NCBI GenBank assembly: GCA_963708245.1
Contig: OY970201.1
Coordinates: forward strand, 4,216,001-4,280,000
Source of the DNA: CAVYXK01 sp963708245
GTDB taxonomy: Bacteria > Pseudomonadota > Alphaproteobacteria > Acetobacterales > Acetobacteraceae
Length of the DNA: 64,000 bases
Direction of reading: 5' to 3'
Below the pieces are notes generated by a model. That model was not told where the DNA came from, did not search any database, and saw only the letters and a program-made list of their open reading frames with translations. Positions 17,324 to 25,663 of the stretch are shown here, in pieces. The position numbers and the translations under genes are program-made. The first letter of the stretch is position 1. The number at the start of each line of letters is the position of its first letter.

Positions 17324-17686
17324 TCAGCGCGGTTCGAGCCGCAGCGTGGTCGGTAAGATTTCGGAGCGCACCATCTCCTGCGCATGGCTGCTCGGCTGGT
17401 ACTTCCTCAGGAATTCGCGGCTGGCCCGGGCGACCGCAGCTTGGTCGCTCGCCGGGATCGCCTGAACCGCCAGCCGGCGGCCGGCAAACTCCAGCGTGGC
17501 GGGCCCGCCCGCCGCGAGGTCCCTGTACCAACGCCCCTTGGTGCCGCGCCACGAACGCACCAAGACCTCGTCGTCGGCGACCACCAGCCAGATCACGACC
17601 GCGCTCGTGGGGTGCTTCTCGGTCCGGATCGCGACCTCCTGCACGTCGTGCAATTCGCGCAGGGTGTCCGCATCGAAATTCGTCAT
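17324..17686 (-). CDS. DUF2255 family protein
   Basis: 120 residues from MTNFDADTLRELHDVQEVAI. The sequence EVAIRTEKHPTSAVVIWLVVADDEVLVRSWRGTKG, split around the RT.K segment, and GRWYRDLAAGGPATLEFAGRRL match my memory of DUF2255, a small beta-barrel family distantly like nitroreductase-fold F420/flavin-binding proteins. ATG at 17686 was chosen over an upstream start because the conserved part begins there. Same strand as the cupin gene, 57 bp upstream of it. Function unknown. Confidence 0.78.
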   Translation of the reverse strand: MTNFDADTLRELHDVQEVAIRTEKHPTSAVVIWLVVADDEVLVRSWRGTKGRWYRDLAAGGPATLEFAGRRLAVQAIPASDQAAVARASREFLRKYQPSSHAQEMVRSEILPTTLRLEPR

Positions 17687-17809
17687 GGCCTGGTCTCCCC
17701 GCAGCGTCGGAAGTCCGTCGCGCTGCGGCCGGTTGTCCGGCGGTGATGTAGAGCCTGCATCTGCTGGCATTACCCGCTCTGGTCCGCGTACACTTATGAT
17801 CTAGGCTCA

Positions 17810-18166
17810 TCAGTGCCGGGCAAACCGGCCCGGTGCCTCAGCACAAGGCCGGTGCCCCGCGCTTAAACCTCTGCGCGACTTGTATTCGTGCGCAAGTTCC
17901 GGATCAAACAGGCGGCTCACGTCGTTTCGGTTGATGCCGATGTCCGCCAATTCGCTGTCGGACATTGCAGCCAGCTCGCTGCTTTCGGTGCGTCGGGCGA
18001 GCGCCGTCTGCAAACCGGCGCCAAGCGCGTCGACGAGGCGGGCGAACGGGCCTCGGCGCGGCAGCGGAAGCTGGGGTGCGTAGTCGGCGTCATCCCAGGT
18101 GGTGTGATAGGACAGCATGTTCGGAAGCTCGAACTTCAAGCTGTCCCTGGAGGTATGGGCAGTCAT
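17810..18166 (-). CDS. DUF1127-domain protein
   Basis: About 118 residues from ATG at 18166 (MTAHTSRDSLKFELPN). The DUF1127 core is RTESSELAAMSDSELADIGI followed by NRNDVSRLF. DUF1127 proteins are small, arginine-rich, and in some alphaproteobacteria act in RNA turnover and in phosphate and carbon metabolism. Here the core is followed by an unusual 25-residue basic tail. The frame stays open upstream to 18229 through the cupin-like relic; the true start could be 18229, 18220 or 18166. Confidence 0.75.
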   Translation of the reverse strand: MTAHTSRDSLKFELPNMLSYHTTWDDADYAPQLPLPRRGPFARLVDALGAGLQTALARRTESSELAAMSDSELADIGINRNDVSRLFDPELAHEYKSRRGLSAGHRPCAEAPGRFARH

Positions 18167-18175
18167 GGGTGTTGA

Positions 18176-18220
18176 GGATCCTTTGCCAGAGGGCTGTGAG
18201 CCAATACGTTTGATCTCCAT
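18176..18220 (-). pseudogene. Relic of a second cupin gene start
   Basis: Minus-strand codons read MEIKRIGSQPSGKG, against MEIMRSGSRPSGKG at the start of the intact cupin gene (17266). Nucleotide identity is also clear over about 45 bp. It sits in frame directly before the DUF1127 start, so it looks like the 5' end of a deleted cupin paralogue. Confidence 0.6.
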
Positions 18221-18310
18221 GGTATCCACCGTCGTTATTGGAGTTGGAACGCTTCCGGCATTTTCTGCCTTGCCGACGCTGACCTATTTAGCGCGTCCCC
18301 CACTATGCGA

Positions 18311-18321
18311 TTAGATGCTAA
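18311..18321. promoter_or_regulatory. Candidate LysR-type operator
   Basis: The perfect palindrome TTAG-ATG-CTAA lies 33 bp before the LysR gene start and in the divergent gap to the minus-strand DUF1127/cupin/SDR genes. LysR proteins bind short dyads of about this size in such gaps. Assigned from position and symmetry only. Confidence 0.35.
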
Positions 18322-18353
18322 GGTGCGTATAGGCTTATGAGCGGGCTTCACCA

Positions 18354-19271
18354 ATGCCTCGGGAAAACTTCAATGACCTGCTCGCCTTCCTCGCGGTCGC
18401 GAGGGAGCGCAGTTTCACCAGGGCGGCAGCGAAGCTCGGTGTTTCGCAGTCGGCCCTCAGTCACACCATCCGTGGACTTGAAGAACGGCTAGGTCTCCGG
18501 CTGCTGACCCGCACCACGCGCAGCGTCTCGCCGACCGAGGCCGGCGAACGCCTGCTTCACACCCTGGGCCCTCGGTTTGAGGAGATCGACGCCGAGCTTG
18601 CGGCCTTAAGTGAGCTTCGGGAGAAGCCCGCCGGCACGATCCGGATCACCGCCACGGATTATGCGGCCGACATGATCCTCTGGCCGAAACTCACGAAGTT
18701 CCTGCAGCAGTATCCGGACATCAAAGTCGAGATCATCATCGACTATGGCCTGACCGATATCGTCGCCCAGCGTTTCGACGCTGGCGTGCGAAGCGGCGAG
18801 CAAGTGGCGAAGGACATGATCGCCGTGCGTGTCGGGCCGGACATGCGCATGGCGGTCGTGGGAGCTCCGTCGTATTTCGCGAAGCGGTCACCGCCAAAGC
18901 GGCCGCAGGACCTGGTCGGTCACAACTGCATCAATCTGCGCCTGTCCACCTATGGCGGGCTGTACGCCTGGGAGTTCGAGAGAGGCAAACGTGAGCTGAG
19001 GGTTCACGTAGAGGGCCAGCTCGTCTTCAATGGCACTTTCCAGATGCTCAATGCAGCCCTGGCCGGATTCGGCTTAGCCTATGTGCCGGAGGACGTAGCG
19101 CAGCCCCATCTCGCCACAGGTCGTCTCGATCGGGTGCTTGAAGATTGGTGTCCTACCTTTTCGGGATACCACCTCTACTACCCAAGCCGGCGCCAGCTCT
19201 CACCGGCCTTTGCCCTCGTCGTCGATGCACTTCGCTACCGAGACGTCCGAAAAGTGGCGCAAAATTCTTGA
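18354..19271 (+). CDS. LysR-family transcriptional regulator
   Basis: 305 residues. N-terminal winged helix-turn-helix (FNDLLAFLAVARERSFTRAA followed by KLGVSQSALSHTIRGLEERL) and a periplasmic-binding-like effector domain from about residue 90. The RTTRSVSPTEAGERLL linker is that of the large DsdC/PtxR-like subgroup (PA0477-type). Divergent from the DUF1127, DUF2255, cupin, SDR and tautomerase genes, which it probably regulates. The effector is unknown. Confidence 0.92.
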   Translation: MPRENFNDLLAFLAVARERSFTRAAAKLGVSQSALSHTIRGLEERLGLRLLTRTTRSVSPTEAGERLLHTLGPRFEEIDAELAALSELREKPAGTIRITATDYAADMILWPKLTKFLQQYPDIKVEIIIDYGLTDIVAQRFDAGVRSGEQVAKDMIAVRVGPDMRMAVVGAPSYFAKRSPPKRPQDLVGHNCINLRLSTYGGLYAWEFERGKRELRVHVEGQLVFNGTFQMLNAALAGFGLAYVPEDVAQPHLATGRLDRVLEDWCPTFSGYHLYYPSRRQLSPAFALVVDALRYRDVRKVAQNS

Positions 19272-19319
19272 TTCACACCACGTCAGATATCTCGCTTCCA
19301 CCAAACAGGCGCGCCGTTA

Positions 19320-20390
19320 TTACTCCTGGGCCTCGGCGAAGCGCACCAGCACCTGCCCTTCCTCCACCATCTCGCCAGGACCACACAGGACTTCGGCTAT
19401 CGCACCATCGGCCGGCGCAACGTCCCGCTCCACCATACACCCGCGCTGTCGAAATACTCCCCGGCTGTGGCCGGAAAGCGTGATCGGCGTCGTTGGACCC
19501 GGCACCCGCCCCGCAGCGAGCTCAGCACGATCACCGACTGAGGGCGGATTGATCGACAAACAGTACCCCTCGCCATGCAACCAGCAGGTCCCATCCGCCG
19601 TGTGAGGGTCCACTCGCAATGAACGGATGAAGCGCCGCCCACCCCCCGCCAAGGCCCGCACCAAGGCCCGTTCCGCCCTGCGCTCCCGCGCTCCGGCGCA
19701 CGGATAGATACCCACGCCGGACACCACTTCCGCGGCGTATATCGTCGTCCCGCCCATTCGCTCGATACGAAGCACGATCCCGTCGCCCCGCTCCGTCGTG
19801 AGCGGCAGCAGCATGCGTCCGCCCGGCTTCAAGGCTGCAAGCCAGCCCGGCATCGGATGCGTCGCCCCCGCATTGACGATAAGAGCGTCGACCGAACCGG
19901 GATCGTGCCGGCTGCCATCTGCCGTCACGATTTCAACATTCGCCCGGTCGGCGAGATTGGCTCGAGCACGATCCGCCAAATCGGGATCGATCTCGATGCC
20001 GACTACCCGCCCCGCCGTCCCGGCAATCTCGGCCTGGATGGCGGTATAATACCCGGTCCCGGCGCCGATGTGACCCACCGTATCTCCGCGCCGCAGCCCC
20101 AGCTTGTCCAACAGGCTGGCCCAGAATTGCGGATGCCCGTTGTTGAGCTCGCGCGCCTCATCGATTGCCACCAGCACGTTGTGATAGACATGCGCCGGAT
20201 CGTCGTCGGGGGTGGGCCAATATTTGCGGTCCTCGCCCATCACCAGCCACGGTCCCGGCCCAAGGAATTTTTCCCGCGGCACCGAGGCGAAGGCACGAAT
20301 GACGGCTTCCGCGCCGACATGCGCGACGAAGCGCAGTTCCTCCGCATAGAAACGGCGCGCGGCTTCGATCCGATCGACCGGATCAGACAT
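19320..20390 (-). CDS. Protein-L-isoaspartate O-methyltransferase-like protein with extra C-terminal domain
   Basis: 356 residues from ATG at 20390. Residues 1 to about 265 form a PCMT-like SAM methyltransferase: FASVPREKFLGPGPW, then motif I VGHIGAGTGYYTAI, the acidic VVGIEID, and a domain end at TCWLHGEGYCLS. This family repairs isoaspartate or modifies other carboxylates. Stand-alone relatives stop near that point. Here about 85 more residues follow, ending in VAPADGAIAEVLCGPGEMVEEGQVLVRF. This resembles a biotinyl/lipoyl hairpin (as in carboxylase carrier domains) but lacks the MKM biotinylation motif. The fusion may have arisen by deletion. Divergent from the sigma-factor gene, 124 bp apart. 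Confidence 0.8.
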   Translation of the reverse strand: MSDPVDRIEAARRFYAEELRFVAHVGAEAVIRAFASVPREKFLGPGPWLVMGEDRKYWPTPDDDPAHVYHNVLVAIDEARELNNGHPQFWASLLDKLGLRRGDTVGHIGAGTGYYTAIQAEIAGTAGRVVGIEIDPDLADRARANLADRANVEIVTADGSRHDPGSVDALIVNAGATHPMPGWLAALKPGGRMLLPLTTERGDGIVLRIERMGGTTIYAAEVVSGVGIYPCAGARERRAERALVRALAGGGRRFIRSLRVDPHTADGTCWLHGEGYCLSINPPSVGDRAELAAGRVPGPTTPITLSGHSRGVFRQRGCMVERDVAPADGAIAEVLCGPGEMVEEGQVLVRFAEAQE

Positions 20391-20514
20391 GCAACCCCTC
20401 CAGCTAGATGCAGGCAGCCGGATATGCGCGCGCCGACCCGGCACGCGGACCGCACGGAAATCTTTTTTTCCGAGATGTCCGCGTCGCCGCTCGCCACGCG
20501 CATACACTGCCGTC

Positions 20515-21093
20515 ATGGAGCGATCGGCCGAACGCTATCCAATCCAACCCGACGCCATCACGCGAACCACCGAGCAGGTTGCGCGCGCCCTCCGACGCCT
20601 GTCCGACAGCGACTTGCTGCGGCTGGAGGCGCTGGCACGTCTGCGCGCCCGCGGGTTGCCGGGCGGAATAGTCTGGTCGGACCTGCTGAACGAGGCGATC
20701 CGACGCGCCCTCGACGGTTCGCGCCCGTGGCCGCCGGGCGTGCCGCTGCTTGCCTTCCTCGCTCAGATCATGCGCAGCATCTGGAGCGAGCTCTGCCGTC
20801 GCAACGCCCTGGAACGCCAACTCGCGCTGACGGAGGCCGCGGTCCTTGGCGGCACAGACAGCGACGAAATGGACCCGGAGCGCATCGTCGCCGCCGCTCA
20901 GGCGCTGGCCGCGATACATAAGCTGTTCGCCGGCGACGCCGAGGCGCTCAACGTGATCACCGCGCTGGCGGACGGCCGCACCGCCCAGGAGATCCGCGAC
21001 ATCCATGGTATGTCGGAAACCGCGTACGACACCATCCGCAAGCGGATCAGGCGAACCTTGCTGCGCCGTGGCCTTGAATGGGGGAAGCCGTGA
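20515..21093 (+). CDS. RNA polymerase sigma-70-like factor
   Basis: 192 residues. Region-2-like part: LARLRARGLPGGIVWSDLLN followed by EAIRRALDGSRPWP and FLAQIMRSIWSELCRR. Region-4-like C-terminus: ITALADGRTAQEIRDIHGMS followed by ETAYDTIRKRIRRTLLRRG, a helix-turn-helix. It differs from classical ECF factors in the short linker, but proteins of this type with a small partner gene are common in Rhodospirillales. GTGA overlap with the next gene. No anti-sigma membrane protein is adjacent. Confidence 0.8.
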   Translation: MERSAERYPIQPDAITRTTEQVARALRRLSDSDLLRLEALARLRARGLPGGIVWSDLLNEAIRRALDGSRPWPPGVPLLAFLAQIMRSIWSELCRRNALERQLALTEAAVLGGTDSDEMDPERIVAAAQALAAIHKLFAGDAEALNVITALADGRTAQEIRDIHGMSETAYDTIRKRIRRTLLRRGLEWGKP

Positions 21094-21335
21094 AAGATTG
21101 GCAGCCGGTGACCGAGCTCGAATCTCTGCTGGACGCGCTGGAAGCCGAGCTTCTGGCAGTCACCGACGAAGAGATCCGCGATGCGCTGGGTCGCAGGCAG
21201 CCGGCACGCGGTGCCGTCCTGGCGATCTCGGATGCGACCGCTTTCTCGGACACGATCGGCTGGCCGCCCGGGGTGACGAGCCTGCACGCTTTCGATCGCC
21301 ACATACCGTCCGGACTTTGGCCCAGGGAACACTGA
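21090..21335 (+). CDS. Small partner protein of the sigma factor, unknown function
   Basis: 81 residues from GTG at 21090, which overlaps the sigma stop as GTGA and has GGGGGAAG upstream; ATG at 21078 in the same frame would add four residues. The N-terminal part is an acidic helix (TELESLLDALEAELLAVTDEEIRDAL), too long to be chance, given here in two pieces: TELESLLDALEAELL and AVTDEEIRDAL. The rest is not family-specific. Translational coupling suggests it acts with the sigma factor, perhaps as a modulator; this is inference. Confidence 0.65.
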   Translation: MKDWQPVTELESLLDALEAELLAVTDEEIRDALGRRQPARGAVLAISDATAFSDTIGWPPGVTSLHAFDRHIPSGLWPREH

Positions 21336-21422
21336 CCTGAGACGCGCCCGCGCGTTTCTTGACTCCCCGGATTGCCGACCCATAGCGTCCGCCGCTGCAG
21401 GGGTGCAATCCGGGGGACGGCA

Positions 21423-22655
21423 ATGACCGCGTTTCTTTTCACCGGCGGCGGGTTCCTCGATCCGCGCCGCGACGAGCTCGCCGAGGGGATGGAGGTCCTG
21501 GTCGAGAACGGCACCATCAAGGAGGTGTCCGACCGCCCCATCCACAGCGCCGGCGCCACCCGCATCCCGATCGGCAACCGCACCCTGATGCCGGGGCTGA
21601 TCGACGCGCACATCCATGTCGTGCTGACCGAGGTGAATCTTCGCCTGCTCGACGACGTGCCGCTGACCCTGCTCGCCGCCAAGGGTTCTGCCGCCATGCG
21701 GGCGATGCTGATGCGCGGGTTCACCACTCTGCGCGATGCCGGCGGCGCGGATTGGGGGATGAAAGCCGCGGTCGAGCAGGGCCTGTTCGAAGGTCCGCGT
21801 CTTTACATCGCCGGCCAGCCGCTGAGTCAGACCGGCGGCCATGCGGATCATCGCCGGCGCACCCAAACTAGCTTCGTTTGTGCCTGCTGCAACGGATTGA
21901 ACTGGACCTCTCGCGTCGCCGACGGGGTTCCGGACGTAATCAAGGCGGTGCGCGACGAGCTGCGCAAGGGTGCGGACCACATCAAGCTGATGCTCTCCGG
22001 CGGCGTCGCCTCGCAGGCTGATCCGCTGGAGAGCGTGCAATACCGCATGGACGAGATCGAGGCGGCGGTTGAAGAGGCCACGCGCTGGGGCAGCTATGTC
22101 GCAGCCCACGCGTACAGCGCCAAGGCGATCGAACGCGCGGTCACCGGCGGTGTGCGCACGATCGAGCACGGCAACCTGATCGATCCGCCGACCGCGGCGC
22201 TGATGGCTGCGCGCGGCGCTTACCTCGTGCCGACGCTCGTCGCCTATGACTCGCTCAAGAAGCGCGGGCCGCAGTTTGGCTTATCCGAGTACAGCCTGGC
22301 GAAGAACGAGAAGGTGCTGGCGGCCGGGTTGCATTCGTTGGAAATGTGCTGGGTCGCCGGGGTGAAGATCGGTTTCGGCAGCGACCTGCTGGGCCAGCTC
22401 CAGACCGATCACTGCAACGAGTTCACCATCCGTGCCGAGGCGATGCGCCTGCAAGAGGTGATCCGCTCCGCCACACTGGTCAATGCCGAGATCGTGCGCG
22501 CCGAGGGCAAGCTGGGCGAGATCGTCCCCGGCGCCCATGCCGACCTGTTGGTGCTCGACGGCGACCCCTATCGCGATCTCGGGGTATTCCGCAACGACGG
22601 CAGCCGTCTCGCCGCGATCATGGCCAATGGCCGCTTCGTCAAGAACACGCTCTGA
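21423..22655 (+). CDS. Metal-dependent amidohydrolase (prolidase/imidazolonepropionase-like)
   Basis: 410 residues. The amidohydrolase metal site is visible: HxH in PGLIDAHIHVV, the bridging Lys in DHIKLMLSGG, His in YVAAHAYSAKA, His in RTIEHGN, and Asp in IGFGSDLLG. Ends with the usual LGEIVPGAHADLLVLDGDPY. The pattern is closest to Xaa-Pro-dipeptidase/carboxypeptidase-like M38 enzymes; it is not HutI. ATG at 21423 has GGGGGAC upstream. The gene begins a plus-strand run with four ABC-transporter genes, so it may hydrolyse the imported compound. Confidence 0.85.
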   Translation: MTAFLFTGGGFLDPRRDELAEGMEVLVENGTIKEVSDRPIHSAGATRIPIGNRTLMPGLIDAHIHVVLTEVNLRLLDDVPLTLLAAKGSAAMRAMLMRGFTTLRDAGGADWGMKAAVEQGLFEGPRLYIAGQPLSQTGGHADHRRRTQTSFVCACCNGLNWTSRVADGVPDVIKAVRDELRKGADHIKLMLSGGVASQADPLESVQYRMDEIEAAVEEATRWGSYVAAHAYSAKAIERAVTGGVRTIEHGNLIDPPTAALMAARGAYLVPTLVAYDSLKKRGPQFGLSEYSLAKNEKVLAAGLHSLEMCWVAGVKIGFGSDLLGQLQTDHCNEFTIRAEAMRLQEVIRSATLVNAEIVRAEGKLGEIVPGAHADLLVLDGDPYRDLGVFRNDGSRLAAIMANGRFVKNTL

Positions 22656-22667
22656 CCGAATGCCGCC

Positions 22668-22725
22668 CGGCACCCTCACCCGCCCCGCTGCGCGGGGCGA
22701 CCTCTCCCGCAGAGCGGGAGAGGTG
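22668..22725. repeat. Palindromic repeat family A, overlapping the permease start
   Basis: Same outline as at 804-862: GGCACCCTCACCCG, inner stem GCCCCGCTGCGCGGGGC, GACCTCTCCCGC, GCGGGAGAGGTG. Its final GTG is a possible start codon of the permease gene, and the GGGAGAG of the repeat could act as ribosome-binding site, though the spacing is short. Confidence 0.8.
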
Positions 22726-23514
22726 TTGAGGGCACTGGCCGTCAACGTGCTTGTCGCCATCGGGGCCATACTCATTGGCCTGCCGCTGTTGCTGACCGTC
22801 TACCTCAGCCTGTTCGACGAAAAACTGATCACTTATCCCCCGCGCGGCTACACCCTCGCCTGGTATCCGGCGATCATTCCGAATTTCGGCGGCCCGCTCC
22901 TGGTCAGTGCCGAACTAGCGGGCCTCGCCGTAATCGCCAGTCTCCTACTCGGCGTGCCGGCCGCGATCGGTTTGTTCCGCCACCGCTCGCGCCTGACCGG
23001 CGTGGTCGCCGTCCTGTTGCTGGCGCCGATCACCTTCCCGGATATCGCGCTCAGCCTGGCGATCTACGTCTTCCTGGTGCTGATCGAGCAGCTCACCACG
23101 CTGGAATTCGTCGGCTTCACTGGCTTGGTTCTGGCGCACGTCCTGATAACCACACCCTGGGTCGTGCGGCTCTGTCTCGCCAGCCTCGCCAACCACGACA
23201 GCGCGGCCGAGGAGGCCGCGGCCAGCCTCGGCGCCCGGCCGATCACCGTGATCTGCCGCGTCACCCTGCCGGCGATGCGCGCGGGGATCATCGCGGCAGC
23301 GCTGTTCGCCTTCATCATCTCCTTCGACAACCTGGCGATGGCGCTGTTCCTCGCCGCCCCGGGTGTCACCACCCTGCCGGTGGCGATCCTGCAATATCTC
23401 GAATACCACATCGACCCGCTGGTCGCCGCGGTCGCGGTGGCGCAGATGTTGGTCATCGGTGCTGCGTTGCTGGTGCTCGACCGCTTCGTCCGCATCGCCC
23501 AGGTGGTCCGATGA
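22723..23514 (+). CDS. ABC transporter permease, PotC-like
   Basis: Inner-membrane permease of a spermidine/putrescine-type importer. About 263 residues from GTG at 22723; an in-frame ATG at 22660 would add 21 residues encoded by the palindromic repeat (MPPGTLTRPAARGD). Six hydrophobic segments begin at LVAIGAILIGLPLLLTVYL. The EAA loop EEAAASLGARPITVICRVTL contacts the ATPase. It ends in an ATGA overlap with the ATPase gene. Together with 23511-26525 it forms a complete importer of the PotABCD type; the substrate may be a polyamine, amine or peptide derivative. Confidence 0.9.
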   Translation: MLRALAVNVLVAIGAILIGLPLLLTVYLSLFDEKLITYPPRGYTLAWYPAIIPNFGGPLLVSAELAGLAVIASLLLGVPAAIGLFRHRSRLTGVVAVLLLAPITFPDIALSLAIYVFLVLIEQLTTLEFVGFTGLVLAHVLITTPWVVRLCLASLANHDSAAEEAAASLGARPITVICRVTLPAMRAGIIAAALFAFIISFDNLAMALFLAAPGVTTLPVAILQYLEYHIDPLVAAVAVAQMLVIGAALLVLDRFVRIAQVVR

Positions 23515-24638
23515 GCGAAGCCGCGTCGCTCGTCCTGGATCGCGTCTCCCGCCGCTTTGGCGATCACGCCGCGGTTGCCGAGATGTCGTTGACGATCCCA
23601 CCGGGCGAGTTGGTCGTGCTGCTTGGCCCCTCCGGCTGCGGCAAGACCACCACCTTGCGCATGATCGCCGGGTTCCTGCACCCGAGCGAGGGCGATATTC
23701 GCCTGGACGGCTGCAGCATCCTGCCGCTGCCGCCGTACCGGCGAGAGATGGGCATCGTCTTCCAGAGTTACGCCCTGTTCCCGCATCTCTCCGTTGCCCG
23801 CAACGTTGCCTTCGGTCTGGAGATGCGCCACATGGCGAAGCCCGACATTTCGGCGCAGACCGCCGAGATGCTGCGACTGGTGAAACTCCATGACCTCGCG
23901 GCGCGCCTGCCGCGTCAGCTCTCGGGCGGCCAGCAGCAGCGAGTGGCGCTGGCCCGAGCCCTGGCGATCCATCCCAGGCTGCTGCTGCTTGATGAGCCGT
24001 TATCCAACCTCGATGCGGCGCTGCGCGCCGAGATGGCGCGCGAGATCCGGCTGCTGCAACGCGACCGCGGCATCACCACGGTGATGGTCACGCATGATCA
24101 GTCCGAGGCGATGGCGCTGGCCGACCGGCTGGTGGTGATGCGCGACGGCCGGATACAGCAGAGCGGCCGCCAGGAGGAGCTGTACGAACGTCCCGCCAAT
24201 CCCTTCGTCGCTCGTTTTATTGGCGGCAGCAACATCCTCTCCGGGCGGCTTGATGCCGGACGGCTGGTGCTGGCCGGCGGCACCGCGATCGCATTGGCCG
24301 CGCATTACGACGCAGCAGGCGCAGCCAGCCTCGCGATCCGACCAGAGAGTATCCGCCTCGCATTGCCGGGCGCGCCTGCGCGCATGCACGGTAAGGTCGA
24401 GCTGTGTACGTATCTTGGCGCCATAATCGAGCACGTGGTTCGTCTCGACGCCGGAAGCAGCATCGTTGTGCGTGGCCCCGGTCTTGGCCCCGGCGCAACT
24501 CCACGGCACGATCCAGGCACACCCGTCGGCCTGCACTGGACCGCGGGTGAGGAGCGCCTGTTCGACGCCGCCGGCGCGCCGCTCGCTGCCATCGTGCCAA
24601 GCGAAACCATGCAAGGAGAGAAGGCATGCACCGACTGA
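23511..24638 (+). CDS. ABC transporter ATP-binding protein, PotA-like
   Basis: 375 residues. Walker A GPSGCGKTT at 39-47, Q-loop VFQSYALFPHLSV, signature LSGGQQQRVALARAL, Walker B LLLLDEPLSNLDA, switch MVTHDQ. After about residue 240 comes the regulatory TOBE-type domain (FIGGSNILSG, LAIRPESIRLA). This two-domain layout is that of the PotA/FbpC/MalK group. The overlaps with genes on both sides show translational coupling. Confidence 0.94.
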   Translation: MSEAASLVLDRVSRRFGDHAAVAEMSLTIPPGELVVLLGPSGCGKTTTLRMIAGFLHPSEGDIRLDGCSILPLPPYRREMGIVFQSYALFPHLSVARNVAFGLEMRHMAKPDISAQTAEMLRLVKLHDLAARLPRQLSGGQQQRVALARALAIHPRLLLLDEPLSNLDAALRAEMAREIRLLQRDRGITTVMVTHDQSEAMALADRLVVMRDGRIQQSGRQEELYERPANPFVARFIGGSNILSGRLDAGRLVLAGGTAIALAAHYDAAGAASLAIRPESIRLALPGAPARMHGKVELCTYLGAIIEHVVRLDAGSSIVVRGPGLGPGATPRHDPGTPVGLHWTAGEERLFDAAGAPLAAIVPSETMQGEKACTD

Positions 24639-25663
24639 AGGTTCCACGACGCACGCTGCTGGGCAGCGCTGCATTGCTTGCCGCACCCGCTATCATCCGT
24701 CCCGCCCGCGCCGCCGAGCGCTGCGTGGTCGGCACCTGGGGCGGCGACTATGCACGCCTGCTGCGGGAGAACATCGACGATCCGATCCTCAAGCCGCAAG
24801 GCGTCGAGGTGGTGCAGGACATCAGCGACGAGGCACCGCGCTATGCCAAGCTGGCGGCGCAGAGAATGCTGCCGCGGGGCAGCATGGACATCGCCTGCTT
24901 CGGCGCACCGAACGGATTCCGCGGCGGCCAGGCTGGGCTGCTGGAGAAGCTTGATCCCGCCAAGGCGCCGAACCTCAAGAACGTGTCCGATTTCCTGTGG
25001 AACGACTATTTCGTGCCGCACATCTACAGCACCCAGGTGATCGCCTATAATCCGCAGACCGTTTCCGATCCACCGAAGAGCTTCGGCGATCTGCTCGACC
25101 CGAAATGGAAGGGCAAGGTCGGCGTCGTCGCCACCGCCGGGTTCTGGCTGATGATGGCGGCCGCGCTCTACGCCAGCGGCAATCCCGACGATTTCAACAA
25201 AGCCAAGCCGCTGATCCTGAAGCTAAACGACAACGGCCTGCACCTCTATCCGGAAACCGACAACCTCGCGCCCGCCTTCAAGTCCGGCGAGATCGAGGTC
25301 GGCATGATCTGGTTCGCCCGCACGGTGATGTGGCAGAACGCCGGCTTCCCGGTGCAGGGCCGTTATCCCAATGAGGGCTCGATCCTGTATGTCTCCGGCA
25401 TGGTCATCCCGAAGAACGCGCCGGACAAGGACACTGTCTGGAAGTACGTCGATGCCATGCTGGAACCCTCCGCACAGCAGGGGTTTGCCGCGCATATGGG
25501 CTATCTGCCGACGGTCAGCACCGCGAAGCTGACCGGCAAGATCGCCCAGCAGCTGGCCTTCCCGAACCCCAAGCCGAAGCTGGTGCAGCCGGACTACGCC
25601 TATACCACGAAGGTGCAGGCCGAGATGCAGGACTGGTGGGACAAGAACGTGCAGCATGCCTGA
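24626..25663 (+). CDS. Extracellular solute-binding protein, PotD-like (family 1)
   Basis: 345 residues. Signal region RLKVPRRTLLGSAALLAAPA ends near ARAAE, with a twin-arginine-like RR. The mature part starts RCVVGTWGGDYARLLRENID, typical of binding proteins of putrescine/spermidine-type importers; YSTQVIAYNP and WFARTVMWQNAGFPVQ follow. Starts inside the ATPase gene (13-bp overlap) and ends 8 bp into the next permease. Confidence 0.9.
   Translation: MHRLKVPRRTLLGSAALLAAPAIIRPARAAERCVVGTWGGDYARLLRENIDDPILKPQGVEVVQDISDEAPRYAKLAAQRMLPRGSMDIACFGAPNGFRGGQAGLLEKLDPAKAPNLKNVSDFLWNDYFVPHIYSTQVIAYNPQTVSDPPKSFGDLLDPKWKGKVGVVATAGFWLMMAAALYASGNPDDFNKAKPLILKLNDNGLHLYPETDNLAPAFKSGEIEVGMIWFARTVMWQNAGFPVQGRYPNEGSILYVSGMVIPKNAPDKDTVWKYVDAMLEPSAQQGFAAHMGYLPTVSTAKLTGKIAQQLAFPNPKPKLVQPDYAYTTKVQAEMQDWWDKNVQHA

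Noticed and set aside
21423..22655. Amidohydrolase as HutI (imidazolonepropionase)
   Set aside because: Metal motifs fit the general superfamily, but the characteristic HutI sequence segments are absent and the gene lies 11 kb away beside an unrelated importer.
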